Counted from the stretch's first letter, positions 1 to 11,589 are shown. The stretch is 64,000 nucleotides of DNA from Amaurobius ferox (GCA_951213105.1 OX578142.1:114263065-114327064); one strand, 5' to 3'. Program-made: numbers and translations. The notes: generated by a model not told the origin, from the letters alone.

Positions 1-956
1 AAACAGGAGTTGAAGAATCAACTTTAAAGTCGGTCTTTGACACTGCACGCTCTGAAGTTTTTAAGATAGATAACTCTGATATAGATATAAATCTTAGATA
101 GATAACTCTGGAACTTCTCAAGATTTCGTTTTCATTAATTTTCACAATATATTATGTATGATCGTGTCTACAAAATGAACCTAAATATTTTCATGTTTTC
201 TTTTTGCAAAAGTATTTTTATAATAGGTTCTGCTGTTAAAATATAGAAAAATTTTTAAAAGCGAAGTTCAACGTTGCATTAAATAGAAATATATTTTAAA
301 TATAAATTTATTTAGGTTCAAAACATGCAACTATTTTTGAAGTATAATCATATACCAAAATTTTGTTTTGGATACAAAATTATTTGAGCAATGCGCGCAA
401 GCTATGATACCAAATCATTGTTCAACAAATGGCTTATAGTTTAAAACTCTCTATAAAATCTTTATTATGATTAAAAAAATTATAATAATGTCCTAAAGAC
501 TAACATCCATATAGCATTTAGTTATGGAGTACAAAAATTTGACCTCCAAGAAAACCTATGTAGGGATGTTGAAGCCCAAGTTACTGATTTTGATAGCAGT
601 ACAACGAAGTTCTACTTTAGTCCTAATATGTGCCCTTCTCCCATTTGCACAAAATACATTAGATGAAAAATATGAAACGCATAAGATTTTTAGAATTTTC
701 TAGAAGCTGTGTGGTTAATTTTGGTCAGTATAAATGTCCAATTCAATAACCGCAGATATGCCAAATAAATTTTATATTTACTCTTTTGATTTCCTACAGT
801 TACCAACATTATTTTGAAAATTTCATACTTTAACGCTTGGTTCATGTTAAAACAATCTTAAATTTAAGAGTTTTATTAAAAAGAAAAAAAAGATTGGTAA
901 ATTTGAAATCGTATTTAAAATTCCTATATCACTATATATAATTGTCTAAAGTGCTT
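1..956. other. AT-rich DNA, no gene seen
   Basis: No reading frame of useful length and no repeat shared with the rest of the window was recognised here. Confidence 0.6.
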
Positions 957-1420
957 AATGTGATTTTGTCTTTCTAAACCCTTCAGAAGTCCCGAGTCCC
1001 CTGGTAACCAAGAAGACTGGCTTTTTGCACACTTATACAATCGCCCATAATACAGAACCTAACATAATCTGTTTAGACTGTTGAATCTTTATACAGTTGT
1101 ACAGAATCGACCATTAGACCAAATCTAATGAAGACGAATTCTCAATTTTCTTCCGGAATGGATAAAATGAAGGGGGATTGGGAAAGTCTCCAGAACCCTC
1201 CCGAAGTCCCCTAGGGATATAAAATGCTGAACTTGACTACGAGGCTGAACATAACCGTGCCAATTTTTAATTGTTTCGACGTTGAGCACCGTACATTGTT
1301 AAATAAAATAAAACTTATTAAAAACAATTGCAGTTTATTTTTTTATTTCATCGTTTTTGACAGGACAGCCTTAAACACTAGTCGTAGAATAATTATTAGC
1401 TAAAAAATACTGGGACTACG
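957..1420 (+). repeat. LTR/promoter-like interspersed repeat, copy 1
   Basis: About two diverged copies of the ~141-bp unit seen at 53494-54200 (each with a 'cagaacctaacat' or 'atcgaccatt' type core) run up to a TATA-like box, gatataaaa, at 1217-1225. The downstream ~100 bases match those following the arrays at 54205 and 59896: gctgaac, gagcaccgtacattgttaaa, then an AATAAA-rich stretch at about 1302. A box followed ~85 bases later by AATAAA is what an LTR (U3-R) or a compact promoter plus polyA site looks like. No coding region follows, so a solo LTR or promoter relic is an inference. Confidence 0.5.
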
Positions 1421-2373
1421 AAAATCAAATAATTTAATAACTTAATATCCTTATTTTAAGCAAAGAAAAAAATCCTAATCCAAGTATTAATATTTCGTGT
1501 ATTTTTGTAATTAGATTATTAAATACTCTATAATGCATCAATATTTTAGATAAAATTTAAATTCAAATATCTTCGTATATTTCAGCAGTGTATTTCAAAC
1601 TTTTAAAGCACTTTTAATATTCGAAATACAAAAGCTCTAATTAACTTCAATAACATACTTCTGCGTTTTGAACAGAAGATTAATTTTTAAAAGAACAATT
1701 ATTTGATTCTTCCTTTAAATCCTAGATAAACTGCAAATTCATTTCGAATAATTTTTCAACGCGAAAATAGATTTGGGAGGAGACAAAAGATTTCTGAAAC
1801 TGAAAACTATTAATTAGCGTTGATTTTTTGTGGAACATTGTTCTCAGTAATTATAAATTAGTTAAACCTTATTTTAAATGCAATGTAAACAATGATGCAC
1901 GTATAACGCACTTTTTAAAACGTGTTTCATTTATTATCTTTATTTTCCTTTTTAGGATTAAACTGTTGTTGCATCAACATTCAATATGTCTTAAAGGAGA
2001 AATGTTGATAACACGTAAACACGCTTGGAAATTGAAGAATTTTTGAAAGTAAAATTGAATTAATTTTTGTCTTGATACTTTAAAAGAATGAACAATGCTA
2101 ATAAGTTCCAATTTTTATGAATTCAAAGGAATATTTAACGTTATTTACTTTATGCTTACGATGTTAGGTAAAGAAATAATAGATTCATTTAGTTATTATA
2201 GCAGTAATGATTTATTTCTGCTGAGATTGTCTATTTTATAACTGCACTTAAATTTTTTTATTCCAAACAGTAAACTTTTACAGTACTCTTGTTATACGGT
2301 TTTATATTTTGTAACTGCTGGTCTTTGTATCTGCAGTTTATTATCTCAGATCTAATCGTGTTCGACTTTAGAC
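1421..2373. other. AT-rich DNA, no gene seen
   Basis: The longest frame (1828-2046) has no recognisable domain and biased AT-rich codons. I treat it as chance. Confidence 0.6.
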
Positions 2374-3380
2374 TTACAGTATCAGTATCGAAGAGAACGT
2401 GAAATGACATGAAATGTGATCTGAGAATTTTGTGCCTGATATTTTAACCTGATGTTTTTAAGTGATAAAATTGTCTTGACGCCTACTGAAATTAAGTTTG
2501 AATATCTGTAACCTATCGGAATTTACCGGCTACAGTATCAATACCACAGTATCAATATCGAAGAGAATGTGAAATGACCTAAAATGTGATCTGAGAATTT
2601 TGTGCCTGATATTTTAACCTAATGATTTTAAGTGATAAAATTGTCTTGAAGTGTACTGAAATTAAGTTTGAATATCTTTAATCTATCGGAATTTACCGGC
2701 TACAGTATCAATACTACAGTATCAATATCGAAGAGAACGTGAAATAACCTGAAATGTGATCTGAGAATTTTGTGCCTGATATTTTAACCTGATGTTTTTA
2801 AGTGATAAAATTGTCTTGACGCCTACTGAAATTAAGTTTGAATACCTTTAACGTATCGGAATTTACCGGCTACAGTATCAATACGACAGTATCAATATCG
2901 AAGAGAATGTGAAATGACCTAAAATGTGATCTGAGAATTTTGTGCCTGATATTTTAACCTAATGATTTTAAGTGATAAAATTGTCTTGACGTGTACTGAA
3001 ATTAAGTTTGAATATCTTTAATCTATCGGAATTTACCGGCTACAGTATCAATACTACAGTATCAATATCGAAGAGAACGTGAAATGACCTGAAATGTGAT
3101 CTGAGAATTTTGTGCCTGATATTTTAACCTAATGATTTTAAGTGATAAAATTGTCTTGACGTGTACTGAAATTAAGTTTGAATATCTTTAATCTATCGGA
3201 ATTTACCGGCTACAGTATCAATACTACAGTATCAATATCGAAGAGAACGTGAAATGACCTGAAATGTGATCTGAGAATTTTGTGCCTGATATTTTAACCT
3301 GATGTTTTTAAGTGATAAAATTGTCTTGACGCCTACTGAAATTAAGTTTGAATATTTTTAATCTATCGGAATTTACCGGC
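2374..3380. repeat. 170-bp satellite array, ~5.9 copies
   Basis: Units begin with tacagtatcaatac at 2531, 2701, 2871, 3041 and 3211, exactly 170 bases apart. A first, 157-base copy starts at about 2374, and the array ends at 3380 in atttaccggc. Copies differ at few sites. Diagnostic sites (aacgt/aatgt, gatgttttta/aatgatttta, gcctactg/gtgtactg) alternate between two types along the array. Each full unit starts with a doubled 14-base motif, acagtatcaatacc, that is single in copy 1. The period is nucleosome-sized, as in many arthropod satellites. Confidence 0.95.
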
Positions 3381-4121
3381 TCCGATCGAAAACTTTTTGA
3401 TCGTGCCTTCTATTTTAGGAGATAGTCACTCGGGAAAATATATTTAGTACGAGAACTTGGGCAAATAAAGAACCAATAATGGGTAATTTTTCACAGAAAA
3501 AAAAATATGGGATAAAATATTAAACGAATGACGATAGGAAAATTAATATATGAACTATGCCGAACTTTATAACCACCTATGCTCGAGATATTTATCAGTA
3601 TCATGTGCAATTTCAAGCCGTAAAAGTCTGATCTATATAATATAAAAGAAATACGATGCATTAAAAAGGAAAAGGTTCCGATTTATTCTAGAGTTAACAA
3701 TTCTATGGATGACTAAATTCAATCACCAACATTAAGCAAAATCCAGTCTCTGGGCTTATTCTAGTTTAAAATGAAACTTTTATTGCTCTTCCTTTCCGAT
3801 ACCTCTTTTGCATAATGTATCGTAATGTTTCGCTAATTGCTGTTTTAGAATAAAGTAATGGTAGTTAAAGACCAAAGACTGCATTGTCTTTCTCCTACAT
3901 CGATTCTGAATTGCAAAACAAGAAAAATAAAAGTAAAATAAAAAATGAATAACTATTTTATCCGTAAATCAAACTTATGTTAGATTTCACTGCATTTATT
4001 TTGTAACCTATTCTACCGTATCGAAGGATCACGTATAATTATGTTTCGTGGGGACTGTTTCTGCAAATGCTATGTCTGTCTTATGTTTTCAACAAAAGTT
4101 GTGGTATAATTTTAATAATTT
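3381..4121. other. AT-rich DNA, no gene seen
   Basis: Unique AT-rich sequence between the satellite and copy A of the 2.1-kb family. I see no frame or motif of note. Confidence 0.6.
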
Positions 4122-6153
4122 AACAAGAAAGATCAATCATGCAAAAGCATTGATTATGAAACACTTTCCAACTGAAATGTAATTTCATTTAAAAATTTCT
4201 AAAATGTGATTCATTCAGTGGTAATATCTTTTACATTATCACAGAACTACAGTAATTTATTATACTTAAATATTTAAAACTGTATCGAAATATAAATCAT
4301 CTGATTCTTTATGCAAAATCAATGAATATTTCATTCATATAACTTGTATTCCAGACTCCAGAGCTAAATAATTTTGTGTGAAAAAAATTCAGCAATTCTT
4401 ATGTAATTCATCTTACAATCGCTTGAGATATTTGCATTCTGCATATGTTAAAATTAGGCTTCCTTGAAGAAATAATAAAAGTTTAGGGATCATTTAAAAT
4501 CACAACTATTGTAATTGCATAGGCACAGAATTTAGATACACAGATAATACACAGATAATATATATGTGTATGTGTATGTACTCAAAGTATTGGAATCGTG
4601 CCGAGGATCGGAACTCGAATTTTCAAAGTATCTACACGTTTTGGGACTTCTAGAACACGAAAAAACTACTTTTAGGAAGACGTCTGTGTGTGTAAGGGTG
4701 TATCTGTGTATGTTTCTGTGTGTCTGTGTGGATATTACATCCACTCTAATTGAAAAACTAATGGACCGAATTTCATAAAATTTGGTAGGTATGTTTTTTG
4801 TGGGAAATCCTGATGTTCATTAGATTATAGTACGATTCGTAATAAAAGAATCTGCCTTCTTTGCGAAATGGCCGCAGAAATTGCCTTTATCCACTCTAGC
4901 TAAAAACTAATGAACCAAATTTAACAAAATTTAGAGTATAATATTTCAATAACCTACAAGTGATTTATATACCAAATTTAACAAAATTTTGTATATAAAT
5001 CATTTGTAGGTTATTCTACTACGATTCGGGAAAAAGGAACGGGCTATTTTTGCGAAATGGCCAGCAAAAATCGTTATATATAAAATTAAAAGACTACGTG
5101 TGCTCAATTATATCAATTATATCAATTAAATTCCTATTTTATATGTGATTTTTGACAACAAAAAGAATAAGACTAACCCCATTACTCTAGGACTAGCCGT
5201 TCTTGAGATATTCTAGTTTTTTCGCGTTTTCGCTACGCCACCTTTGACAATAAGTCCAGCTATCAAATGAGAACCAAATTTAAGTTTAACGTGTAAATTC
5301 AATGTCATTTAAAATACTTATGTTTTGCAGATAAACTCAAATTATCATTGAATAAATAAAGAGAACGAATATGAGTCTGCAGAGAAAGACATGTGCTGTC
5401 CACATCAGAATTTTTAACAATATTACACCAATGATTTATAGAAGTGAACGGGGATTATTTTCAGGCCATTTCGAAAAAAATGTATAATCTATATTTAAAG
5501 ATCTATCAAATTTTTGTGGAATAAAATGTTCAACAAATTTAAGCTGTGTACCAAATTTTAACTCTCTAGGACGTAGGAAAGTGCATTTAAAATGCCATCA
5601 ATTAAATTTATCATGAAGAGTTATATAAAATTTAAAAAAAATGAAAAATTGTTATCTACCAAATTTATCTTAAAATATGAAGCCACTCCCATATGCAAAA
5701 CGTTTAAACAAATGGAGAGATATTTATTATATAATATCTCTCTCTTTTCTTTCTGGAAGATATCCCAAAGTCAGAATTTAATTGAATTTGTTTTTTTCCC
5801 TATATAAAATAATTTTTTTAATTAAAAAACTACTTAACATATTTTACTGAATTTTTTTTTATATATTCTATGGGATAATATGAATATTTCCTAAAAATTT
5901 CGAAGCAATTCGTGAATTTTAAATTTACTTAAAAAATGTTTGAAAAATTAGGTCCCATAGGGTTCAATGTATTTCATTTTTTCAACCCGGGTTCAATAAA
6001 AAACTAATTGGGTGATATTATTTATTTATATTCCCATAGGTCCTACAGACCGTCTGAACAACATACTAAAATTTCATTTTGATAAACTCATTTTTACGGC
6101 AGTTATCGTGCTAACGGACAGACAGACAGACAGACAGACAGACATACAGACAT

Positions 6154-6198
<45 letters not shown>

Positions 6199-6246
6199 AT
6201 GAACAAAGTCATAAACACTTTTCAACTTTGTTGTAAAGTGTTAAAA
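4122..6246 (-). mobile_element. 2.1-kb repeat family, copy A (Helentron/DINE-1-like)
   Basis: On the + strand it starts with aacaagaaagatcaatcatg and ends with a hairpin, aacacttttcaac/gttgtaaagtgtt, after a GACA tract. The same unit recurs inverted at 6465-9560, direct at 61814-63872, and in short form at 17243 and 33739. If it is a rolling-circle element, its 5' end is the hairpin end, so it reads on the minus strand. It contains two 'tccactctaattgaaaaac' type modules (about 4738 and 4895). No transposase or helicase frame is visible; the conserved frame at 5592-5807 also occurs in copy C but differs mostly at amino-acid-changing sites, so it is probably not a gene. Confidence 0.85.
6116..6198. 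repeat. (GACA)n microsatellite
   Basis: Nearly perfect GACA repeat interrupted by two 'catacaga' units, inside copy A. The matching tract in copy B (6517-6543, CTGT) is much shorter, so the tract length varies between copies. Confidence 0.95.
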
Positions 6247-6464
6247 ACAATAGGGTCATTTAACAAATTTAAACTGCTGATTTAAATAAGCTCAATGTTA
6301 ATACTTCATTTACTACAGCTTAAGTCAGTTGAGCAGTTGTTTCCTCAATTTACCTTTCTCTGCACTCCGCAGTATATGTAAAAGCATTTTGATGGTATAA
6401 AAATATCCGACTTTCGAATTTTGATGGCTTTACGTTTTCTTCATCCCTAAATACAAATTTGTCA
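6247..6464. other. Spacer between inverted copies A and B
   Basis: About 218 bases, not part of the repeat family and without inverted symmetry. It separates the two outward-facing 2.1-kb copies, so copies A and B abut a short piece of ordinary DNA rather than sharing a centre. Confidence 0.7.
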
Positions 6465-6945
6465 TTTTTAACACTTTACAACAAAGTTGAAAAGTGTTTA
6501 TGACTTTGTTCATTTTGTCTGTCTGTCTGTCTGTCTGTCTGTCCGTTAGCACGATAACTGCCGTAAAAATGAGTTTATCAAAATGAAATTTTAGTATGTT
6601 GTTCAGACGGTCTGTAGGACCTATGGGAATATAAATAAATAATATCACCCAATTAGTTTTTTATTGAACCCGGGTTGAAAAAATGAAATACATTGAACCC
6701 TATGGGACCTAATTTTTCAAACATTTTTTAAGTAAATTTAAAATTCACGAATTGCTTCGAAATTTTTAGGAAATATTCACATTATCCCATAGAATATATA
6801 AAAAAAAAATCAGTAAAATATGTTAAGTAGTTTTTTAATTAAAAAAATTATTTAATATAGGGAAAAAAACAAATTCAATTAAATTCTGACTTTGGGATAT
6901 CTTCCAGAAAGAAAAGAGAGAGATATTATATAATAAATATCTCTC

Positions 6946-7650
6946 CCAGAGCTGGCACTCTATGCAGACGACAGTGCGATACTTGCAAAACACCCCTATG
7001 TCTCAGTAATGCACAGACAGCTACAACAACACTTAGACATACTCCAAACTTGGCTGGAAAAATGGCGAATAAAATTAAACCCCAATAAATGTCATTGGAT
7101 TTATTTCTCAAGAAAACGTAAACCTCCGCCGCCTCTGTACATAAACAACCATGCCCTAAAAGCGGAAAAATCTACTAAATACCTAGGTGTAACGATAGAT
7201 TCCCACCTAACCTGGAAACAGCACGTAACGAACTTAATCAAAAAAGCGTATATGGCCACAGGAGCCTTATACCCAATGATAGGAAACGGAAATCTAAGTT
7301 ATCAAAATAAACTCCTAATTTATAAATCGGTCATCCGCCCGGGAATGCTGTATGCAGCACCCGTATGGGGATATGCCTGTAAAACTACAATAGACCTCCT
7401 AGAGACAAAACAAAACAAAATCCTACGGATTATCAGGAAAGCTCCCAGGTACTTAAGAAACTCGGTAATTAGGAATGACTTCAAAATAAAAACTGTTAGA
7501 GCCCAAATTAAAAAGCTAGCGCTTAAATTTTACAGAAATTTGCCATCCGTTCCAAACGAACTGTTATTCAATCTGCATGACTATGATCATCGCAAGGCTA
7601 AATCTCGAAAGAGACCCCGCGCTGTTCTAAACATCGATAATCGGAATTAA
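6946..7650 (+). pseudogene. Reverse transcriptase C-terminal part (Jockey-like LINE ORF2), 5'-truncated
   Basis: The open frame runs from the insertion junction. Translation opens PELALYADDSAILAK, so the YADD catalytic box of the RT palm lies at 6961-6972. It is followed by the typical LINE segments LQTWLEKWRIKLNPNKCH, the YLGVTIDSHLTWKQHV region (about 7180-7230) and the thumb/C-terminal segment with YAAPVWGY (about 7350-7374). The frame is intact to the TAA at 7648-7650, roughly 234 codons. The endonuclease, fingers and most of the palm are absent, so it cannot act. An internal ATG at 7009 is not a real start. The intact frame suggests a fairly recent insertion. Assignment to the Jockey group is from general sequence character and is less certain than assignment to non-LTR RTs. 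Confidence 0.9.
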
Positions 7651-7978
7651 ATGATCCCACCTCAAACATCTGATTTTAAAATAAAACTCGCGACTATTAT
7701 TTTATAAAAAAAAAAAAAAAAAAATTCTAAACACTAAACTGCCAAAACGCTAGGTAACCCTTAGATCTGCATCAACCCCCCAAACTGCTTAAACTCTAAA
7801 TGTGCAACAAACTGCCACACTAGGAGCTAGGATAAATAATAAAAAGTAGTAAATAAAAACCTCGAACCTCCAATTAGGGTCACTGAATTAATGTCACAGT
7901 TTGACGATAAGAACCACATATTGAAACTGGAGATTAAAGGCGCTTCGCGCCTGGTGCTCTGTCTTGTACGACACTACG
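6947..7978 (+). mobile_element. 5'-truncated Jockey-like non-LTR retrotransposon
   Basis: This segment interrupts copy B: the repeat stops at ctctcc (6946) and resumes at tatttaaacg (7979), where copy A is continuous. It starts just upstream of the reverse transcriptase YADD motif, so the whole 5' part is missing, as after incomplete reverse transcription. After the stop codon come an A-run at 7707-7724, a further ~250 bases with no frame, and a hairpin ggcgc-ttc-gcgcc near 7940. Clear target duplications are not visible and a few bases of the target seem lost. Confidence 0.85.
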
Positions 7979-9560
7979 TATATTTAAACGTTTTGCATAT
8001 GGGAGTGGCTTCATATTTTAAAATAAATTTGGTAGATAACAATTTTTCATTTCTTTTAAATTTTATATAACTCTTCTTGATAAATTTAATTGATGGCATT
8101 TTAAATGCACTTTCCTACGTCCTAGAGAGTTAAAATTTGGTACACAGCTTAAATTTGTTGAACATTTTATTCGACAAAAATTTGATGGATCTTTAAATAT
8201 AGATCATACATTTTTTTCGAAATGGCCTGAAAATAATCCCCGTTCACTTCTATAAATCATTGGTGTAATATTGTTAAAAATTCTGATGTGGACAGCACAT
8301 GTCTTTCTCTGCAGACTCATATTCGTTCTCTTTATTTATTTAATGATAATTTGAGTTTATCTGCACAACATAAGTATTTTAAATGACATTGAATTTACAC
8401 GTTAAATTTAAATTTGGTTCTCATTTGATAGCTGGACTTATTGTCAAAGGTGGCGTAGCGAAAACGCGAAAAAACTAGAATATCTCAAGAACGGCTAGTC
8501 CTAGAGTAATGGGGTTAGTCTTATTCTTTTTGTTGTCAAAAATCACATATAAAATAGGAATTTAATTGATGTAATTGAGCACACGTAGTCTTTTATTTTT
8601 ATATATAACGATTTTTGCTGGCCATTTCGCAAAAATAGCCCGTTCCTTTTTCCCGAATCGTAGTAGAATAACCTACAAATGATTTATATACAAAATTTTG
8701 TTAAATTTGGTATATAAATCACTTGTAGGTTATTGAAATATTATACTCCAAATTTTGTTAAATTTGGTTCATTAGTTTTTAGCTAGAGTGGATAAAGGCA
8801 ATTTCTGCGGCCATTTCGCAAAGAAGGCAGATTCTTTTATTACGAATCGTACTATAATCTAATGAACATCAGGATTTCCCATAAAAAACATACCTACCAA
8901 ATTGTATGAAATTCGGTCCATTAGTTTTTCAATTAGAGTGGATGTAATATCCATACAGACACACAGAAACATACACAGATACACCCTTACACACACATAC
9001 GTCTTCCTAAAAGTAGTTTTTTCGTATTCTAGAAGTCCCAAAACGTGTAGATCCATTGAAAATTCGAGTTCCGATCTTCGGCACGATTCCAATACTTTGA
9101 GTATATACACATACACATATATATTATCTGTGTATTATCTGTGTATCTAAATTCCGTGCCTATGCAATTACAATAGTTGTGATTTTAAATGATCCCTAAA
9201 CTTTTATTATTTCTTCAAGGAAGCCTAATTTTAACATATGCAGAATGCAAATATCTCAAGCGATTGTAAGATGAATTACATAAGAATTGCTGAATTTTTT
9301 TCACACAAAATTATTTAGCTCTGGAGTCTGGAATACAAGTTATATGAATGAAATATTCATTGATTTTGCATAAAGAATCAGATGATTTATATTTCGATAC
9401 AGTTTTAAATATTTAAGTATAATAAATTACTGTAGTACTGTGATAATGTAAAAGATATTACCACTGAATGAATCACATTTTAGAAATTTTTAAATGAAAT
9501 TACATTTCAGTTGGAAAGTGTTTCATAATCAATGCTTATGCATGATTGATCTTTCTTGTT

Positions 9561-10336
9561 CAATTATGTCTGTGGGTGTGGCACCTCACCAGAAAATTGA
9601 TCGAATCGGATGAAATTCAAATTATGGCGATCGATGACCGTCAGAGGTCTATTAGTGTTTGAGATAAATTGATCAAAAAGTTCACACTATTTCTAACATA
9701 TTTTCGAAAATAGAGTAAATGTTGTAAAACATATTTACGTTTAAAAATATTACAAAATTATTCACTTTGCATGGGAGTGTTTATTTGTGCAACTAGCATA
9801 TTTTATCGAAAGATCAGTTTTTGATCTAAAATGGAAAAATTTATAAAAAATAAATTACCTCAGTTATCGCAGATTTTGGTATGCAAATAGGAGCTGCACC
9901 AATTTGTCGCAATGTATTTTTGCGGCAAAGAAAAGGAACATTGTTATTAAATATTATATCAGGCGAAATCAAATCAATTATTCAATTTTGAAATAATTAT
10001 AAAAAGGCCCTAACGGAATCACATAGCCCTAATTTGTGTTATTATTTTACCTTAAGATCTAGCTTTGGTAGATGTAGGGAAAATCATGTATTACACACAT
10101 ACATTTGTGTTATATTCTTGATTTTTCAGTTATTCACTGCTTCTTTTGTAGCAGCTTGAAGAAATATTTTTCAGTTTGTGATGAAATTATCTCATTCAGC
10201 TTCCAAAACCACATGTCTCCTTTTTTATTTTGCCACTTTTGGAAACCAGCCTAGTAATAATTTTAATTCTTAACTTATATCTTTCTTGCAGTATCCGTTA
10301 GCTAAGTGGGCGTAATGCACCTTCAATAAGTATCTA
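9561..10336. other. AT-rich DNA with a short 'gtctgtgggtgtggc' module, no gene
   Basis: At 9566-9660 lies a module of the style seen in other repeats here (CTGTG tract, then gatcgaatcggatgaaattc). The rest is unique and I see no coding signal. Confidence 0.5.
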
Positions 10337-10376
10337 TTTCAGGTAGGTCGGACTGTCTAAGTCGAAAGAAAGAAAG
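10337..10376 (+). mobile_element. 40-bp SINE 3' tail with 12-bp target duplications
   Basis: ggtaggtcgga followed by gtcgaaagaaag matches the 3' end of the SINE at 55182-55840. It is flanked by aataagtatcta (10325-10336) and aataagtgtcta (10377-10388), a 12-base direct repeat with one mismatch. This is the hallmark of LINE-assisted insertion with extreme 5' truncation. Confidence 0.85.
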
Positions 10377-10388
10377 AATAAGTGTCTA

Positions 10389-10928
10389 AACATAGTTTTG
10401 ACAGCGACGCGGACGTTGTTCTAAACAAGTGCGTCCTAAACAAGTTCCCGAACACACACACATTCTCTGTAACACGGCCCAAATGAATTACCAAACACGT
10501 CTTCGCACACTACAAAGTAAAAATAGAAAGAAAACAGGTGATTTAAAGGTGAGTAAAAGGTGTAGTTAAAAAAGAGAAGGAGAGCTGAATACACCATTAA
10601 AAATTGAATGTTAATTGGATTAATAGAGGCTAAGATAGAGGAAAACGTAGTTTAGGAGGGCAATCGCGAAAATTATAGACATCCAGGAGGCTCTCAAATA
10701 GCGATATCCAAACAATGTGCACAAAAAATACCGACGTATCTTATTGGTTATTTCGTGACATCAAATTTCTGGAGAAAATAAGTTCCACGCTTCCTCGGAA
10801 AAAATGTTTTATTTTTTCCCTTCTCGATCCGAGAAAGGTTAATAAGTCTGTAGAGTCCACTTTGACGATAAGAGCTTTTCAGCTCCGTCCGTCCCAGTAC
10901 CTCAACGGTACCCTCACAGCAAAGATCG
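10389..10928. other. Unique DNA with a SINE-like fragment at 10850-10925
   Basis: The stretch around 10868-10912 (gataagagctt, then gtcccagtacctcaacggta) resembles 11591-11632 (acaataagagctt, gtcccagtaattcatcggta). This suggests a shared retroposon head. No gene is seen. Confidence 0.45.
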
Positions 10929-10943
10929 TCACATGTGTGACAG

Positions 10944-11228
10944 TGACGTTGTAGTCACGTGACACCTGGGTCACAATGTAGTAACTTTGTAACTTCATTG
11001 TGACTATATTCTGTGTGACGTTTCCACAATTTAACTAACACGTAACAATGTAACGACATTACAATGGCAATTACAATATGACGACACAAACAAGTTAATA
11101 TGCGACGTCACAAACGACCATGAAAATGACCAAAATGACTTCGCTGTGACCTCAATATGACATTGCCGAGACGTACTGCGACGTCCTGTGACGTCCCAAA
11201 GTCACAGTGTGACGTAAATCTTACGTCA
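10944..11228. repeat. TGACGT-rich low-complexity stretch
   Basis: Six TGACGT/ACGTCA hexamers and many GTGAC/GTCAC words occur within 285 bases, in a region otherwise rich in short TGTAAC/GTTACA-type words. It is not a regular tandem. The hexamer is the core of the CREB/ATF site, but the whole block looks more like a decayed short-period repeat than a regulatory element. Confidence 0.6.
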
Positions 11229-11244
11229 CTGTGAAAAATAATGC

Positions 11245-11310
11245 TGTTAGGGTAGCGTGTCTTCTGGCCAATTCGAAGATACGCAGTTCGATTTCCGGTT
11301 GTGGAAGTAA
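11245..11310 (+). repeat. tRNA-like segment (SINE head candidate)
   Basis: gggtagcgtg (11250-11259) sits where a Pol III A box would be, and agttcgatttcc (11285-11296) is close to the B-box consensus. The spacing is right for a tRNA-derived SINE. The arms do not fold into a convincing tRNA, so it is not called as a tRNA gene. Confidence 0.5.
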
Positions 11311-11454
11311 GCCTCTTTACGATGCGCCCTAAAAACAGCCCTGCAGCTAGGTGCAAAGATGTCGGAGGTCTAAAAGTGACCCAAGTACGACTAACACTGG
11401 TTCAGTGGACTCTGGTATATTGAGCACCGATTTTATACTAGGAGGACAACGACC

Positions 11455-11517
11455 ACGTAGGAAACTAACCTGTGGGACAAATATAGCAGTAGGAAGCTAA
11501 CCTGAAGTAAAAATAGC
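11455..11517. repeat. Two-copy ~30-bp tandem duplication
   Basis: cgtaggaaactaacctg and gtaggaagctaacctg, each followed by a aaatatagcag or aaaatagcag end, form two adjacent units. Confidence 0.6.
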
Positions 11518-11589
11518 AGGTGGTAGTCAGTCAAATTGACAGTTGCACGCCAATCTGAGATTAATGAATGGTAAATGCAGAGTCTACGC

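Larger units (their letters stand above)
6465..9560 (+). mobile_element. 2.1-kb repeat family, copy B, split by a LINE
   Basis: Inverted counterpart of copy A. The 5' end has taacactttacaac at 6469-6482, part of a hairpin at 6470-6498. Near the 3' end lies gttggaaagtgttt (9510-9523), the inverse of that 5' motif, then a bulged hairpin at 9527-9547, then ten bases ending in CTTG at 9555-9558. Short subterminal inverted repeats, a 3' hairpin close to the end, an internal microsatellite and no clear target duplication resemble Helentron-associated elements such as DINE-1. The last four bases differ from the CTRR of classical Helitrons. About 1.03 kb of LINE sequence interrupts it at 6947-7978. 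Confidence 0.8.

Noticed and set aside
2374..3380. CRISPR array
   Set aside because: Units are contiguous and fully repeated with no unique spacers; the genome is eukaryotic.
5592..5807. 71-codon frame also present in copy C (63280-63507)
   Set aside because: The two versions differ mostly by amino-acid-changing bases and the frame is lysine/phenylalanine-rich from AT bias; no domain.
4122..9560. A single giant foldback transposon with 2.1-kb arms
   Set aside because: Copies C, D and E occur alone with the same ends, so A and B are better seen as two separate insertions in opposite directions.
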